Assembly (NCBI RefSeq): GCF_018224615.1
Contig: NZ_JAGTUK010000002.1
Coordinates: forward strand, 835,603-899,602
Direction of reading: 5' to 3'
Length of the DNA: 64,000 nt
Source of the DNA: Microbacterium paraoxydans
GTDB taxonomy: Bacteria; Actinomycetota; Actinomycetes; Actinomycetales; Microbacteriaceae
Positions 48,793 through 58,300 of the stretch are shown here, piece by piece. The number at the start of each line of letters is the position of its first letter. Positions within the stretch are counted from its first letter, which is position 1. The notes under the pieces were generated by a model. The model was not told where the DNA came from and ran no database searches. It worked only from the letters and a program-made list of their open reading frames with translations. Both the position numbers and the translations under genes were made by a program.

Positions 48793-49871
48793 CGGCGTCG
48801 GCCTTCGATGCGGTCGGCGAGAGCGAGGATCGTTCGTCCCGCCGCGGGGCTGAGCGTCCCGGCTTCCTCGGCTTCCGCGAGCACGCTCGAGACGGCGGTG
48901 AGCTGTTCCTGTACGAGCCCGCGCACGAACCGCTCGGCGCCGCACTCGCGCAGGCGGTCGCGCATGTCGGCGGCGTCGGATGCACTGAGGTCCGCCGTGC
49001 CGAAGCGCAGTTCGAGGCTCGGCCAGTGACTGGTCATGCGGGCGTAGGCGATGATCGCGGTCTCCTTGCCCTCGCGGAGGTCGGAGAAGGCGTCCTTGCC
49101 GTGTGCCTCCGGGTCGCCGAAGACCGAGAGGAGGTCGTCCTGCAGTTGATACGCGAGCCCGAGATGGGTGCCGATCTGGGTGAGCTGCTCCTCGGCCTCC
49201 GCGGTGGCGCCGGCGAGCACGGCCGCGGCGCGCAGGGGCAGGACGAAGGAGTAGGTCGCCGTCTTGGAGGCGCTCGTGGCGAGGATCGTGCGCAGGTCCG
49301 GCGTGACGATGCCGTCGCTGAGGGCGACGTCGGCGTGCTCACCCGCGACGGTCTCGAAGACCGTGGTGTCGAGCAGAGCCAGCAGGCGCTCGCGGCCCTC
49401 CGCGGTCACGTCGGCACGGGCGAAACCGAGCACCGCGGTCGACAGGAGCAGATCGCCGAGCAGAATCGCGCTCGAGCGGCCCCAGTGCAGGGCGGAGGCG
49501 GCGGTCTCGTCGGGACGCCGCGACACGAGCGAGCCGATGAGGTTGGAACGTCCGCGTCGAGTGAGGTCACCGTCGATCACGTCGTCGTGCAGGAGGAACG
49601 CGAAGTGCAGGAGCTCGACGTGCGCGGCGACATCGATCGCGCCCGCGGTCTCGCGCTCGGTGGGCACGGTCGCTGAGAGGGAGGGGAAGAGCTGCATGAG
49701 CATGAGCGGGCGCAGGAGCTTGCCGCCGAGGGCGTGCTGGGCGGCCTCGTTCCAGAGGGCGGCGAATTCCGCTCCGTGATGCTCCGCGGCGACGGCGCGC
49801 TCCGCGAACCGGCGGCGCAGCACCTCTTCGATCCGGGTGCCGAGGTCTTCCTGCGTGATGGTGGTGCTCAT
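48789..49871 (-). CDS. crtE: Geranylgeranyl diphosphate synthase
   Basis: A 360-residue trans-polyprenyl synthase. First Asp-rich motif LLHDDVIDGDLTRRG and second YQLQDDLLSVFGDP, with GGKLLRPLMLM for IPP binding. The small residues before the first motif fit a C20 product. Named idsA or crtE in relatives. Starts three bases after the idi stop and overlaps crtB. Confidence 0.94.
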   Translation of the reverse strand: MSTTITQEDLGTRIEEVLRRRFAERAVAAEHHGAEFAALWNEAAQHALGGKLLRPLMLMQLFPSLSATVPTERETAGAIDVAAHVELLHFAFLLHDDVIDGDLTRRGRSNLIGSLVSRRPDETAASALHWGRSSAILLGDLLLSTAVLGFARADVTAEGRERLLALLDTTVFETVAGEHADVALSDGIVTPDLRTILATSASKTATYSFVLPLRAAAVLAGATAEAEEQLTQIGTHLGLAYQLQDDLLSVFGDPEAHGKDAFSDLREGKETAIIAYARMTSHWPSLELRFGTADLSASDAADMRDRLRECGAERFVRGLVQEQLTAVSSVLAEAEEAGTLSPAAGRTILALADRIEGRRR

Positions 49872-49874
49872 GGC

Positions 49875-50396
49875 TCAGACCTCTCCGAGCCGCCGGAGGA
49901 GCGGCAGTTGCTCGACCAGCCAGGGGCTGAACGCGAAGGGGGCGAGGGCGACCGCCTCGGCGACGGCCGCCGGCTCGACCCACTCCCACTCGGAGACCTC
50001 CCCGGGGTTGGCGACAGGGTCTTGATCGAGCACCGTCACGTGCACGGGGCAGATCTCGTTCTCCACGATGCCGCTCGCGTCCACGGCGCGGTAGCGGTAG
50101 TCGGGGAGGGGGAGGCGCAGCTCGTCGACGCGGAGGCCGAGTTCGTGGAGACCGTGGCGCCGCACCGCGTCCGCCATGTCCTCTCCGGGCTGGGGGTGGC
50201 CGCAGAAGCTGTTGGTCCACACGCCGGGCCACGTGCGCTTGGTCAGGGCTCGACGGGTCAGGAGCAGGCGCCCGGCGGGATCCAGGACGTAGCACGAGAA
50301 CGCGAGGTGGAGAGGGGTGTCGGACGTGTGGACCTCGCTCTTGGGCAGGACGCCGACGGCCGTCCCGTCTTCCGCGAGGAGCGTGACCTGCTCCAT
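49875..50396 (-). CDS. idi: Isopentenyl-diphosphate delta-isomerase, type I
   Basis: A 173-residue Nudix-fold enzyme interconverting IPP and DMAPP. Catalytic Cys in TNSFCGHPQPGED and Glu in VENEICPVHV; metal-binding His in HLAFSCYVLD region. First gene of the leftward crt operon, with ribosome site AAAGGA and a shared operator with the MarR gene. Placing idi at the head raises DMAPP supply together with the pigment enzymes. Confidence 0.95.
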   Translation of the reverse strand: MEQVTLLAEDGTAVGVLPKSEVHTSDTPLHLAFSCYVLDPAGRLLLTRRALTKRTWPGVWTNSFCGHPQPGEDMADAVRRHGLHELGLRVDELRLPLPDYRYRAVDASGIVENEICPVHVTVLDQDPVANPGEVSEWEWVEPAAVAEAVALAPFAFSPWLVEQLPLLRRLGEV

Positions 50397-50418
50397 GACA
50401 TCCCCGTCCTTTTGCTAA

Positions 50419-50439
50419 CTAAGTGAAATATCAACTTAG
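50419..50439. promoter_or_regulatory. Operator between idi-crt operon and marR gene
   Basis: Inverted repeat CTAAGT-N9-ACTTAG (50419-50424 and 50434-50439) in an AT-rich 73-bp gap between the divergent idi and MarR genes. It lies where both promoters must be, and the 6-9-6 geometry fits a MarR-family dimer. Confidence 0.75.
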
Positions 50440-50469
50440 CATGAATCTGTTCGTGTGTAACATGATCGC

Positions 50470-51132
50470 ATGGACACCGAGCCCCGCACCACCCCGCGCT
50501 CCGGGGCTCCTGTCGCCGCCGAACCCGCTCCTGAGGGGCAGGTGCGTCAGACGCCCGACGGGCTGAGTCATGCGTCGATCTACGACGTCGATGCGAGCGA
50601 CCCGCGCAGCATGCTGATCGATCGCAGCGGTGTGCCGCCGGAGGACCTCCGGCAGATCGCGCTTGTGATGGAGGCGCTGAGCGATCTGCGCGACGCAGAG
50701 CAGCGCCTGTCGCAGGCATCGCGGCGGTACATGCAGCTCAACGAGACCGACATGCGCGCGCTGCACTATCTGATCGTGTGCGCCAATCGCTCGCTCGTCG
50801 CGACCCCCAGCGGTATCGCGCATCACCTCGGAGTGTCGACCGCGGCCACGACCAAACTGCTCGACCGACTGGAGAAGGGAGGGCACATCCGGCGCTCGCC
50901 GCATCCCACCGACCGTCGCGCGCTGGCCATCACCATCACTCCGGAGACGCGGCACGCCGCCATGGAGACGGTGGGGCGGCAGCAGGCGAAGCGTTTCTAC
51001 GCGGCGGCTCGGCTGTCGGCGGCGGAGCGCGACATCGTGATCCGCTTCCTCAAGGACATGACGGAAGAGATCACTCTGCGGGATGAGCCCTGGGCTAAAC
51101 GAGGCACAAAAGAAGATCCCGCCCGACCGTGA
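50470..51132 (+). CDS. crtR: MarR-family regulator of the carotenoid operon (CrtR-like)
   Basis: A 220-residue protein. A long N-terminal part (~1-75) precedes a MarR winged helix (~80-190; MQLNETDMRALHYLIVCANR, STAATTKLLDRLEKGGHIRR with recognition helix and HPTDRRALAI wing). Divergent from the crt operon, exactly as crtR lies in Corynebacterium glutamicum, where it represses the operon and responds to GGPP-type prenyl diphosphates. Orthology is inferred from family and position. Confidence 0.82.
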   Translation: MDTEPRTTPRSGAPVAAEPAPEGQVRQTPDGLSHASIYDVDASDPRSMLIDRSGVPPEDLRQIALVMEALSDLRDAEQRLSQASRRYMQLNETDMRALHYLIVCANRSLVATPSGIAHHLGVSTAATTKLLDRLEKGGHIRRSPHPTDRRALAITITPETRHAAMETVGRQQAKRFYAAARLSAAERDIVIRFLKDMTEEITLRDEPWAKRGTKEDPARP

Positions 51133-51149
51133 GGTGGGGCGGGACCGTC

Positions 51150-51503
51150 TCAATGGGCCGCTTTGTACGCGTCGAGAATCGGTGCGGGAATTCGCCCGCG
51201 CTCCGAGAGGGTGTACCCGTTCTCATTCGCCCACGCCCGAATCGCGGCGACCTCCGGGTTGCGTGCCGGGCGCTTCCGAGCAGAAGTGGAACGCGCCGAT
51301 GCCGACGAGGATCCGGTTCCGGCGCGGCGCCCCGCGGAGATGTAGGGCTCGAGCGCGGCGCGCAATTCTTCCGCATGCGCCGTATTCAGATCGATCTCGT
51401 AGGAGGTGCCGTTGAGCGAGAAATGTACAGTCTCGCCTTCACCGACTTCCAGGACACTGCCGTCGATATCGTCGACCAGCTGATGCACAATTCTTCTCGC
51501 CAT
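51150..51503 (-). CDS. lsr2: Lsr2-type nucleoid-associated protein
   Basis: A 117-residue DNA-bridging protein and xenogeneic silencer. N-terminal oligomerisation part begins ARRIVHQLVDDIDGSVLEVG; a Ser/Arg-rich linker (~65-85) leads to the DNA-binding domain with the RGR-type AT hook (LSERGRIPAPILDAY). ATG 51503. Converges on the MarR gene. Confidence 0.95.
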   Translation of the reverse strand: MARRIVHQLVDDIDGSVLEVGEGETVHFSLNGTSYEIDLNTAHAEELRAALEPYISAGRRAGTGSSSASARSTSARKRPARNPEVAAIRAWANENGYTLSERGRIPAPILDAYKAAH

Positions 51504-51576
51504 GAATGCGACTGTACTCGCGCCCCGGAAAGGCGGCAAGAATTCACGGTCGTTGCCGGGCGGAGAAAGAATGCGG

Positions 51577-52434
51577 TCAGGGGAGGAGGCCGGCGCGGCG
51601 GGCCTTCGTCACGGCGGCATGTCTCGTCGAGGCGTCGAGTTTCGACATCGCGGTGCCCAGATACGCCTTGACCGTCCCCTCACGCAGACCCAGCTGCGAA
51701 GCGATCTCGGCATTCGTCGCGCCGAGGGCGGCGCATGCGAGCACATCCGTCTCGCGAGGGGACAGGTGCACGACAGGCACCGGAGCGGTCGCCGTGGGCA
51801 CCGGCTCTCCGGCGAGGGCCAGCAGGCGGCGCTCCACCTGCGCGAGTCGCGCGCGCACCTCGGCGTCGGCCACCGTCGCGGCGATGCTGCGGAGCTCGGC
51901 GAAGCTCTCGCGCAGTTCCTCACGCTGCGGAGCCGCCACAGTCGGGGGCGCGCCGGTGGCGGCGGACAGCCGGCGCTGCACCTCGTCTCTGATGCGCAGT
52001 TCATCCGCCACCGACTGCGCGACCTGCATGGCGGGAGCCGTGGTGACGCCGCCCACCTGCTCGTGATCCCAGGCCCCGGCGTACAGCACGCCCCGCGATC
52101 GGCCCTGCACCACGATGGGCAACGCCAGGAGCGTGCGCAGGCCTTCGCCCAGCACGAACACGTCGTAGTCGTGCGTGATCTGGCGTGAGGAGCCGTAGTC
52201 GCTGGTCATGCGCGGACGGAGCTCCATCATGGCGCGGCCGCCGAGGCCTCGCTCCGGTCGCACACGCAGGCCGTCGAGCGAACGGGTGCGCGCGCCGACG
52301 ATGCTCGTGACGCTGACGACCCCCTCCTCCACCAGACCGCCGAACGCGACGGGGAAGCGCGTGCGTCGCGCGAGCTCGCGCACCGCGTTGGCGACGAGCT
52401 CCGCCTCGGATTCGACGGGCATCGGAGAGGTCAC
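51577..52434 (-). CDS. GAF-LuxR transcriptional regulator (RamA-like)
   Basis: A 285-residue regulator: GAF-type sensor domain (~10-155; FGGLVEEGVVSVTSIVG, LRTLLALPIVVQGRSRGVLYAG) and LuxR helix-turn-helix (~222-280; LSPRETDVLACAALGATNAE). Length and layout match RamA, the acetate-metabolism activator of Corynebacterium glutamicum. Divergent from a DUF485-symporter operon of acetate-transport type, which supports that role. Effector unknown. Confidence 0.85.
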   Translation of the reverse strand: MTSPMPVESEAELVANAVRELARRTRFPVAFGGLVEEGVVSVTSIVGARTRSLDGLRVRPERGLGGRAMMELRPRMTSDYGSSRQITHDYDVFVLGEGLRTLLALPIVVQGRSRGVLYAGAWDHEQVGGVTTAPAMQVAQSVADELRIRDEVQRRLSAATGAPPTVAAPQREELRESFAELRSIAATVADAEVRARLAQVERRLLALAGEPVPTATAPVPVVHLSPRETDVLACAALGATNAEIASQLGLREGTVKAYLGTAMSKLDASTRHAAVTKARRAGLLP

Positions 52435-52448
52435 GGGTTACCTACTTT

Positions 52449-52472
52449 CGGGGGTGACGGCGCCGTCCCCCG
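52449..52472. promoter_or_regulatory. G5-N12-C5 inverted repeat, candidate RamA-type site
   Basis: GGGGG (52450-52454) and CCCCC (52467-52471) flank a perfect 10-bp palindrome ACGGCGCCGT in the gap between the LuxR gene and the DUF485 operon. RamA sites are described as runs of 4-6 G or C. Confidence 0.45.
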
Positions 52473-52544
52473 TTTCGTAGCGTCGACCCTATCATTCGGG
52501 CGGTTCGAGCCGCGCGAGCACTCGACATGTGGCAAGGAGGCCCC

Positions 52545-52892
52545 ATGAACGACCATCCACCGACCCCGCAGAGCGGAGCGATCGACTACGTCGCCGTCGA
52601 GCAGTCTCCACGATTCCTTCGATTGAAGCGGACGCAGAGATCCTTCATCTTCCCGCTCGCTGCATTCTTCCTCGTCTGGTATTTCGTCTACGTGCTGTTG
52701 GCCGCTTTCGCGCGCGATTTCATGGCGCAGCGGGTGTGGGGCGACATCACTGTTGGTCTTCTCTTCGGATTGGGCCAATTCGTCACCACGTTCGCCATCA
52801 CCATGGCGTATGTGGCATTCGCCAATCGGAAACTGGACCCGCTCGCCACCGAGATCCGGGACGAACTGGAGAAGGCGCAGGGCGGCGCATGA
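52545..52892 (+). CDS. DUF485 membrane protein, symporter partner
   Basis: A 115-residue protein with two membrane helices (~38-62 and ~75-98) and the family motif FLRLKRTQRSFIFPLAAFFL. DUF485 proteins always accompany acetate/monocarboxylate SSS symporters. ATG 52545 has AAGGAGG five bases upstream; its stop overlaps the symporter start (ATGA). Confidence 0.93.
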   Translation: MNDHPPTPQSGAIDYVAVEQSPRFLRLKRTQRSFIFPLAAFFLVWYFVYVLLAAFARDFMAQRVWGDITVGLLFGLGQFVTTFAITMAYVAFANRKLDPLATEIRDELEKAQGGA

Positions 52893-54526
52893 ACGCCGTC
52901 CGAATGGCGACCGACGGCGTCGCGCTCGAGATCAATCCGGTTTTCAACATCTCGATCTTCCTGGCTTTCGTGGCGGTGACGCTGTTCATCGTCATCAGGG
53001 CCAGCAGGAACAACAAGACCGCCGCCGACTATTACGCAGCCGGCCGGTCCTTCACCGGCCCGCAGAACGGATTCGCGATTGCGGGCGACTATCTGTCGGC
53101 TGCGTCCTTCCTCGGCATCTGCGGCGCGATCGCGATCAACGGCTACGACGGCTTCCTCTACTCGATCGGATTCCTGGTCGCGTGGCTGGTCGCGCTCCTG
53201 CTGGTGGCCGAGCTGATGCGCAATACCGGCAAGTTCACGATGGCCGATGTGCTGTCGTTCCGTCTGAAGCAGCGACCGGTGCGCATGGCGGCGGCCATCA
53301 CCACCCTCGCGGTGTGCTTCTTCTATCTGCTCGCGCAGATGGCCGGCGCGGGCGGGCTCGTCTCGCTGCTGCTCGGCATCGACGGGCGCGTCGGGCAGTC
53401 CATCGTCATCGCCGTGGTCGGAATCCTGATGATCGTCTACGTCCTGATCGGCGGGATGAAGGGCACCACGTGGGTCCAGATCGTCAAGGCGGTTCTGCTC
53501 ATCGGTGGCGCGCTCGGCATGACGATCTGGGTGCTGGCGCTCAACGGCTTCAGCCTCAACACCCTGCTCGAGGCCGCGGTCGCCAACTCCGACAAGGGCG
53601 ATGCGGTGCTCGCGCCGGGGCTGCAGTACGGCGCGAACCCGTGGGACTTCCTCTCGCTCGGCATGGCTCTGGTGCTCGGTACGGCTGGGCTCCCGCACGT
53701 GCTCATGCGCTTCTACACCGTGCCGACGGCGAAGGAAGCGCGGCGTTCGGTCGTGTGGGCGATCTGGCTCATCGGCGGGTTCTACCTGTTGACGCTGGTG
53801 CTCGGTTACGGCGCGGGTGCGCTCGTCGGGGCGGATGTCATCGCCGCCGCACCGGGTGGCGTGAATTCGGCTGCGCCCCTTCTCGCGCTGCAGCTCGGCG
53901 GCCCGGTGCTGCTCGGCTTCATCTCGGCAGTCGCCTTCGCCACGATCCTCGCGGTGGTCGCGGGACTGACCATCACGGCAGCGGCCTCGTTCGCGCATGA
54001 CATCTACGCGAACGTGATCCAGAAGGGGCGGAAAGACGCGGCGGGCAACCCCGTCGAGGCCGACCCGAACGGCGAAGTGCGCGTGGCGCGACGCACCGTG
54101 ATCGTGATCGGCATCCTGGCCATCGTGGGTGGTATCGGCGCCCAGGGGCAGAACATCGCCTTCCTGGTGGCTCTCGCCTTCGCGGTGGCCGCCTCGGCCA
54201 ACCTGCCGACGATCCTCTACTCGCTGTTCTGGCGGCGGTTCACCACCCGGGGCGCCGTGTGGAGCATGTACGGCGGCCTGGGCTCGGCGATCCTTCTCAT
54301 CGTCCTTTCGCCGGTCTTCTCGGGGACGCCGACCTCGATGATCCCTGGAATCGACATCGCCGTCTGGCCGCTGAACAACCCGGGAATCGTCTCCATCCCC
54401 CTGGGGTTCTTCCTGGGCTGGCTCGGCACGGTCACCAGCAGTCGACGGGAGTCGCCGGAGCTCGCCGCGGAGATGGAGGTCCGCTCGCTCACCGGGTTCG
54501 GTGCCGAGAAGGCGGTGGACCACTAG
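52889..54526 (+). CDS. Acetate/monocarboxylate cation symporter (ActP/MctC-type SSS)
   Basis: A 545-residue sodium:solute symporter with about thirteen helices. Family signature TAADYYAAGRSFTGPQNGFA, GDYLSAASFLGICGAI, GGMKGTTWVQIVKAVLL and TAGLPHVLMRFYTVPTAKEA. Coupled to DUF485 and divergent from a RamA-like gene; likely substrate acetate or a similar short acid. Ends before a 17-bp perfect terminator. Confidence 0.93.
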   Translation: MNAVRMATDGVALEINPVFNISIFLAFVAVTLFIVIRASRNNKTAADYYAAGRSFTGPQNGFAIAGDYLSAASFLGICGAIAINGYDGFLYSIGFLVAWLVALLLVAELMRNTGKFTMADVLSFRLKQRPVRMAAAITTLAVCFFYLLAQMAGAGGLVSLLLGIDGRVGQSIVIAVVGILMIVYVLIGGMKGTTWVQIVKAVLLIGGALGMTIWVLALNGFSLNTLLEAAVANSDKGDAVLAPGLQYGANPWDFLSLGMALVLGTAGLPHVLMRFYTVPTAKEARRSVVWAIWLIGGFYLLTLVLGYGAGALVGADVIAAAPGGVNSAAPLLALQLGGPVLLGFISAVAFATILAVVAGLTITAAASFAHDIYANVIQKGRKDAAGNPVEADPNGEVRVARRTVIVIGILAIVGGIGAQGQNIAFLVALAFAVAASANLPTILYSLFWRRFTTRGAVWSMYGGLGSAILLIVLSPVFSGTPTSMIPGIDIAVWPLNNPGIVSIPLGFFLGWLGTVTSSRRESPELAAEMEVRSLTGFGAEKAVDH

Positions 54527-54551
54527 GAGGCGACGGCCGCCCATCGGCAGC

Positions 54552-54592
54552 CAGACGTGGACCCGGCGGCCTACTCGCCGGGTCCACGTCTG
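54552..54592. terminator. Terminator with 17-bp perfect stem
   Basis: Arms 54552-54568 and 54576-54592 are perfectly complementary around a 7-nt loop, 26 bases after the symporter stop and between convergent genes. Confidence 0.9.
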
Positions 54593-54632
54593 CGTGGGGT
54601 CGGGTGCGTGGGATTCGGGTGGGGGGAGGGGG

Positions 54633-55145
54633 TCAACGGGACTCGAGGTCGAGCAGGAACCGCTTGCGCTCGGGGTGCGCACCGTACTGTCCCGGAGAAC
54701 CGTCGGAGCGGACGACGCGATGCACGGGGACCACGATCGAGAACGGCGTGATACGGCAGGCGGTGCCGACCGCTCTGGCCGCCCCCGGGTGTCCGGCGAG
54801 GACGGCGACCTCGCCGTAGCTCAGGGTCTGCCCCCACTCGATGTCGCAGATCGCGCGCAGCGCCCGCCGTGCGAACCCGTCCGTGAGTCGCCAGTCGATG
54901 CGCAACTGCGTGTCGAACCGCACGGGGGAGCCGTCGAAGTACTCGTCCAGCAGCTGCGCCAGCTCGTCGGCCGCGCCGGGGTCAGGTTCCGGAACCGCCC
55001 CCAACTGGCGGGACACACTCTCCAACAACCACGGGACGTGCGGATCCTCCGACTCGGAGAGATCGAAGCGCACGATGCCCTCGTCGGAGAACACCGCGAG
55101 GGCATCGCCGAATGGCGTCGGGGCGAAGTCGTAGCGGAACGTCAT
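54633..55145 (-). CDS. MGMT/Ogt-family protein lacking the acceptor cysteine
   Basis: A 170-residue protein with the O6-methylguanine-DNA methyltransferase layout: N-terminal domain (~1-85) and DNA-binding domain (~90-170) with SYGEVAVLAGHPGAARAVG and SPGQYGAHPERKRFLLDLE. The active-site motif PCHRV reads PVHRV (Val 141, codon 54723-54725), and the usual Asn nearby is Thr. It cannot accept an alkyl group by the known mechanism and may act like the alkyltransferase-like proteins that flag lesions for excision repair. Confidence 0.85.
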   Translation of the reverse strand: MTFRYDFAPTPFGDALAVFSDEGIVRFDLSESEDPHVPWLLESVSRQLGAVPEPDPGAADELAQLLDEYFDGSPVRFDTQLRIDWRLTDGFARRALRAICDIEWGQTLSYGEVAVLAGHPGAARAVGTACRITPFSIVVPVHRVVRSDGSPGQYGAHPERKRFLLDLESR

Positions 55146-55326
55146 GGCACCATCCTGGCGGGCGCTGCCGACGTCGAGTGCGGGCGTTCCCGAGCTGTTT
55201 CGCGGGCCGTGGACAACGCGGGCGCTGCGCGCAACCGGGCAGGAAGGGTTCCGCACCGGCGGGAAGCGCGGATTTTCGCGGAAACCCGCCAGGGATACCG
55301 ACCTCGGCCGGTCACGCGCCTAGGGT

Positions 55327-58300
55327 GTGAGTGTGTGGCGACGTGAAGGGAAGTCTGCGGACGGCACGGCGGCGGAGACCGCTGTGCCTCTCGGCGACCT
55401 CCACGAGACCTCGACCGGCGTGGACATCGCTCATGCGGCGGAGGCCGAACGCACCCGGTTGAAGGCGGAGGCGGCCGACCTCGGCGGGCCATCGCCGCTC
55501 ACTAGCTTCCGCGACGGCCCGGAGTCCGGCATCGACATCTCGAAGGCCCACCCCGGCAGCCTGCCGCAGTTCATCACCGGTAAGTCGACGCTGCTGTCGA
55601 ATCTGTTCCGCGACGAGGTCGGACTGCGCACCGCCCGACTCGCCGCCGAGCGCATCACCGCCAAGAACACCGAACTGCGCACGGTTCGCGGCATCGAAGC
55701 CGTCCACCTCGCGGTCGGCGTCGCGCGGTGGCGCATCGGGGGCGCCTGGTTCGCAGCACCGGTGTTGCTGAGGCCGCTCGCCATCCGCCGGCACCACACC
55801 GACTTCGAGCTCAAGCTCCAGGGCGTCTTCGATGTGAACCCCGAGCTCGTGCGCATCGCCAGGGAGCACTTCGGCCTGTCGATCGACGCGACAGCCCTCG
55901 CCGCTCTCGCCTACGACGGCGGCATCTTCAAACCGCAGCCGGTGATCGACAGCCTGCGCGCGCTGACGCGCTCGATCGACACGTTCTCGGTCGAGCCCCG
56001 CCTCGTCGTGTCGACGTTCGCCGACGTGGGGGCCGCCATGTCGCGCGACGGCGGCAGTCTTGACCACACGGTGCTCAACGCGCTCGGCGGGCATGTCGGC
56101 GATCGGGAGCAGCTCGCCGCGCCTCGGGCCGTGCCGCACCACACCGGTCCCGACGACCGCGCTCCCGCCTCGGACAACCTTCTCCTCGACGCCGACGCGG
56201 AACAGGAGGCCGTGCTCGCGCGCATCGCGGCCGGGCACTCCCTGACGGTCGCGACGCTCCCGGGAACCGGCGGTACTCAGACGGTCATCAACGCGATGGG
56301 TGAGCTGGTGCGCGCCGGGAAGCGCGTGCTCGTGGTGTCGGCGCGGCGCTCGACGCTCGACGGCGTGCGCCACCGCCTGGCCGGCATCGGCCTGGACAGC
56401 CTCGCGGTCTCTCCCGCCAGTGTGCGGCGGGATCTCGTCAAGGCGATCGGCCGCAACGAGAAGGCCACGGCCCCGAAGGTGAGTGACGTCGACGACGCGC
56501 TCGTCCGGCTTCGCGCAGTACTGCGCGACTACCGCGAGGCGCTGACCACGCCCGTTCCGGGGCTGGATGCGTCTGTGCTCGATGCCACCCGCCAGCTCAC
56601 GCGCCTGGCCTCGCTACCGGTGCCGCCCTCGACCACCGCGCGCCTCGGGGTCGATGCACTCCGGCGCCTCGCCGCTGACCGCACGGAAGCGGCGGAGGCC
56701 CTCGCGCAGGCTGCGCGCCTCGGGGAGTTCCGCGTCGGGCCCAACGACTCGCCGTGGTACGGCGTCACGTTCGCCAGCACGGAGGCGGCCCGCGCCGCAC
56801 ACGAACTGGCCGGACGACTGCACACGACGAGTGTCCCGGCTCTCCTCGAGCGCGGTTATGAGCTGATCGCCCAGACGCACATGCGCCCGTTCGCCACGAT
56901 CGACGAGCTCGGGGAGTACCTGCGACTGCTGCAGGGCATTCGCGACACGCTCGACCGCTTCAGCCCGACCGTGTTCGAGCGTCCGTTGGGCGAGCTGATC
57001 CAGGCGCATGGCTCGCGCCGGGACGCCCCGGGGATGTCGGGCTCGAACCGGCGACGGCTGCGACGTCTGGCTAAGGAGTACGTGCGTCCCGGCGTGCACG
57101 TGACCGAGATGCACGAGGCACTGCTGCGCATCCAGACGCAGCGCACGCAGTGGCAGCGCTACGTCGACGCGGGCATCGCGCCCGAGATCCCGCTCGGGCT
57201 GGCCGACGTGTACGTGTCCTGGCAGCGGGTCGAGGCTGAGCTTGCGGAGCTCGATGCCGCGCTGGGGCGGCGTGAGCCGCTGTCGTCGCTTCCCGTCGCC
57301 CGGCTCGTCCGCTTGCTGGCGGGCCTCGCGGCGAAGTCCGAGGTCTTCGAGAACCTCGTGGAGCGCGCCCAGCTGCGCGACAAGCTGGCTCTGCTGGGCC
57401 TGGAGCCCCTGCTCACCGAGCTGTCGGTGCGGCATGTGTCCGAGGCCCAGGTGGGGGAGGAACTCGAGTTCGCCTGGTGGCAGTCCCTCCTGGAGCGGGC
57501 GTTGCAGGACAATCGCTCGCTGCTGGGCGCGAACACCGCCGTCGTGGATCGGCTCGAGCGCGACTTCCGGCTGGTGGACGAGGCGCACGCGGCGATGGCG
57601 GGACCGCTGCTGGCATGGCAGCTGGCGAACCAGTGGCGTATCGCGATCGTGGACGAGCCGCAGCAGTCGCAGCATCTGCGCCGCGCTCTGACGCAGCCGT
57701 CGACGACGACCGCGGAGGTCGTGAGCGCTGCTCCGACACTCGTCGACGTGCTCGCTCCCGTGTGGATCTCCTCCCCGTACCTCGTGCCGGAGATCCCCGA
57801 CTCCGTCGAGTTCGATACCGTCCTGCTCGTCGATGCCGCGGCGATCAACCTCGCGGAGGCCGCACCGGCCATCCGTCGTGCACGGCAGGTTGTCGCGTTC
57901 GGCGACCCCGTGACGCAGCGTCCCACGCCCTTCCACATCGCCGTCGACCCGCCGGAGGAGTGGGAGGCCGAGGTCCCGTTCGACGAGGTGTCGGTGTTCG
58001 AGCGCTTGTCCGAGCTGCTGCCGGTGATGACGCTCACCCGTAGCTACCGCGCCGGTGGCGAGGACCTGGCGGAGTTGATCAACGACGCGTTCTACGGCGG
58101 AGAGATCGTGTCGCTCCCGTGGGCCGGCTCGTACCTCGGTCGCGGCAGTCTCACCGTCGACTACGTGGAGGGCGGTACGGGTACGCCCGATCCCGTCTCC
58201 GGAGCGGTCGAGAGCCCGGATGCGGAAGTGGCTCGGGTCGTGACGCTCGTCGTGGAGCATGCGGTGCATCGTCCGTCCGAGTCGCTCATGGTGGTCACCG

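Noticed and set aside
47888..48985. N-terminal extension of crtI through the crtB region
   Set aside because: Low-complexity Arg/Pro/Ala sequence in another frame of crtB; crtI starts at the ATGA overlap at 47887 with its FAD motif immediately after.
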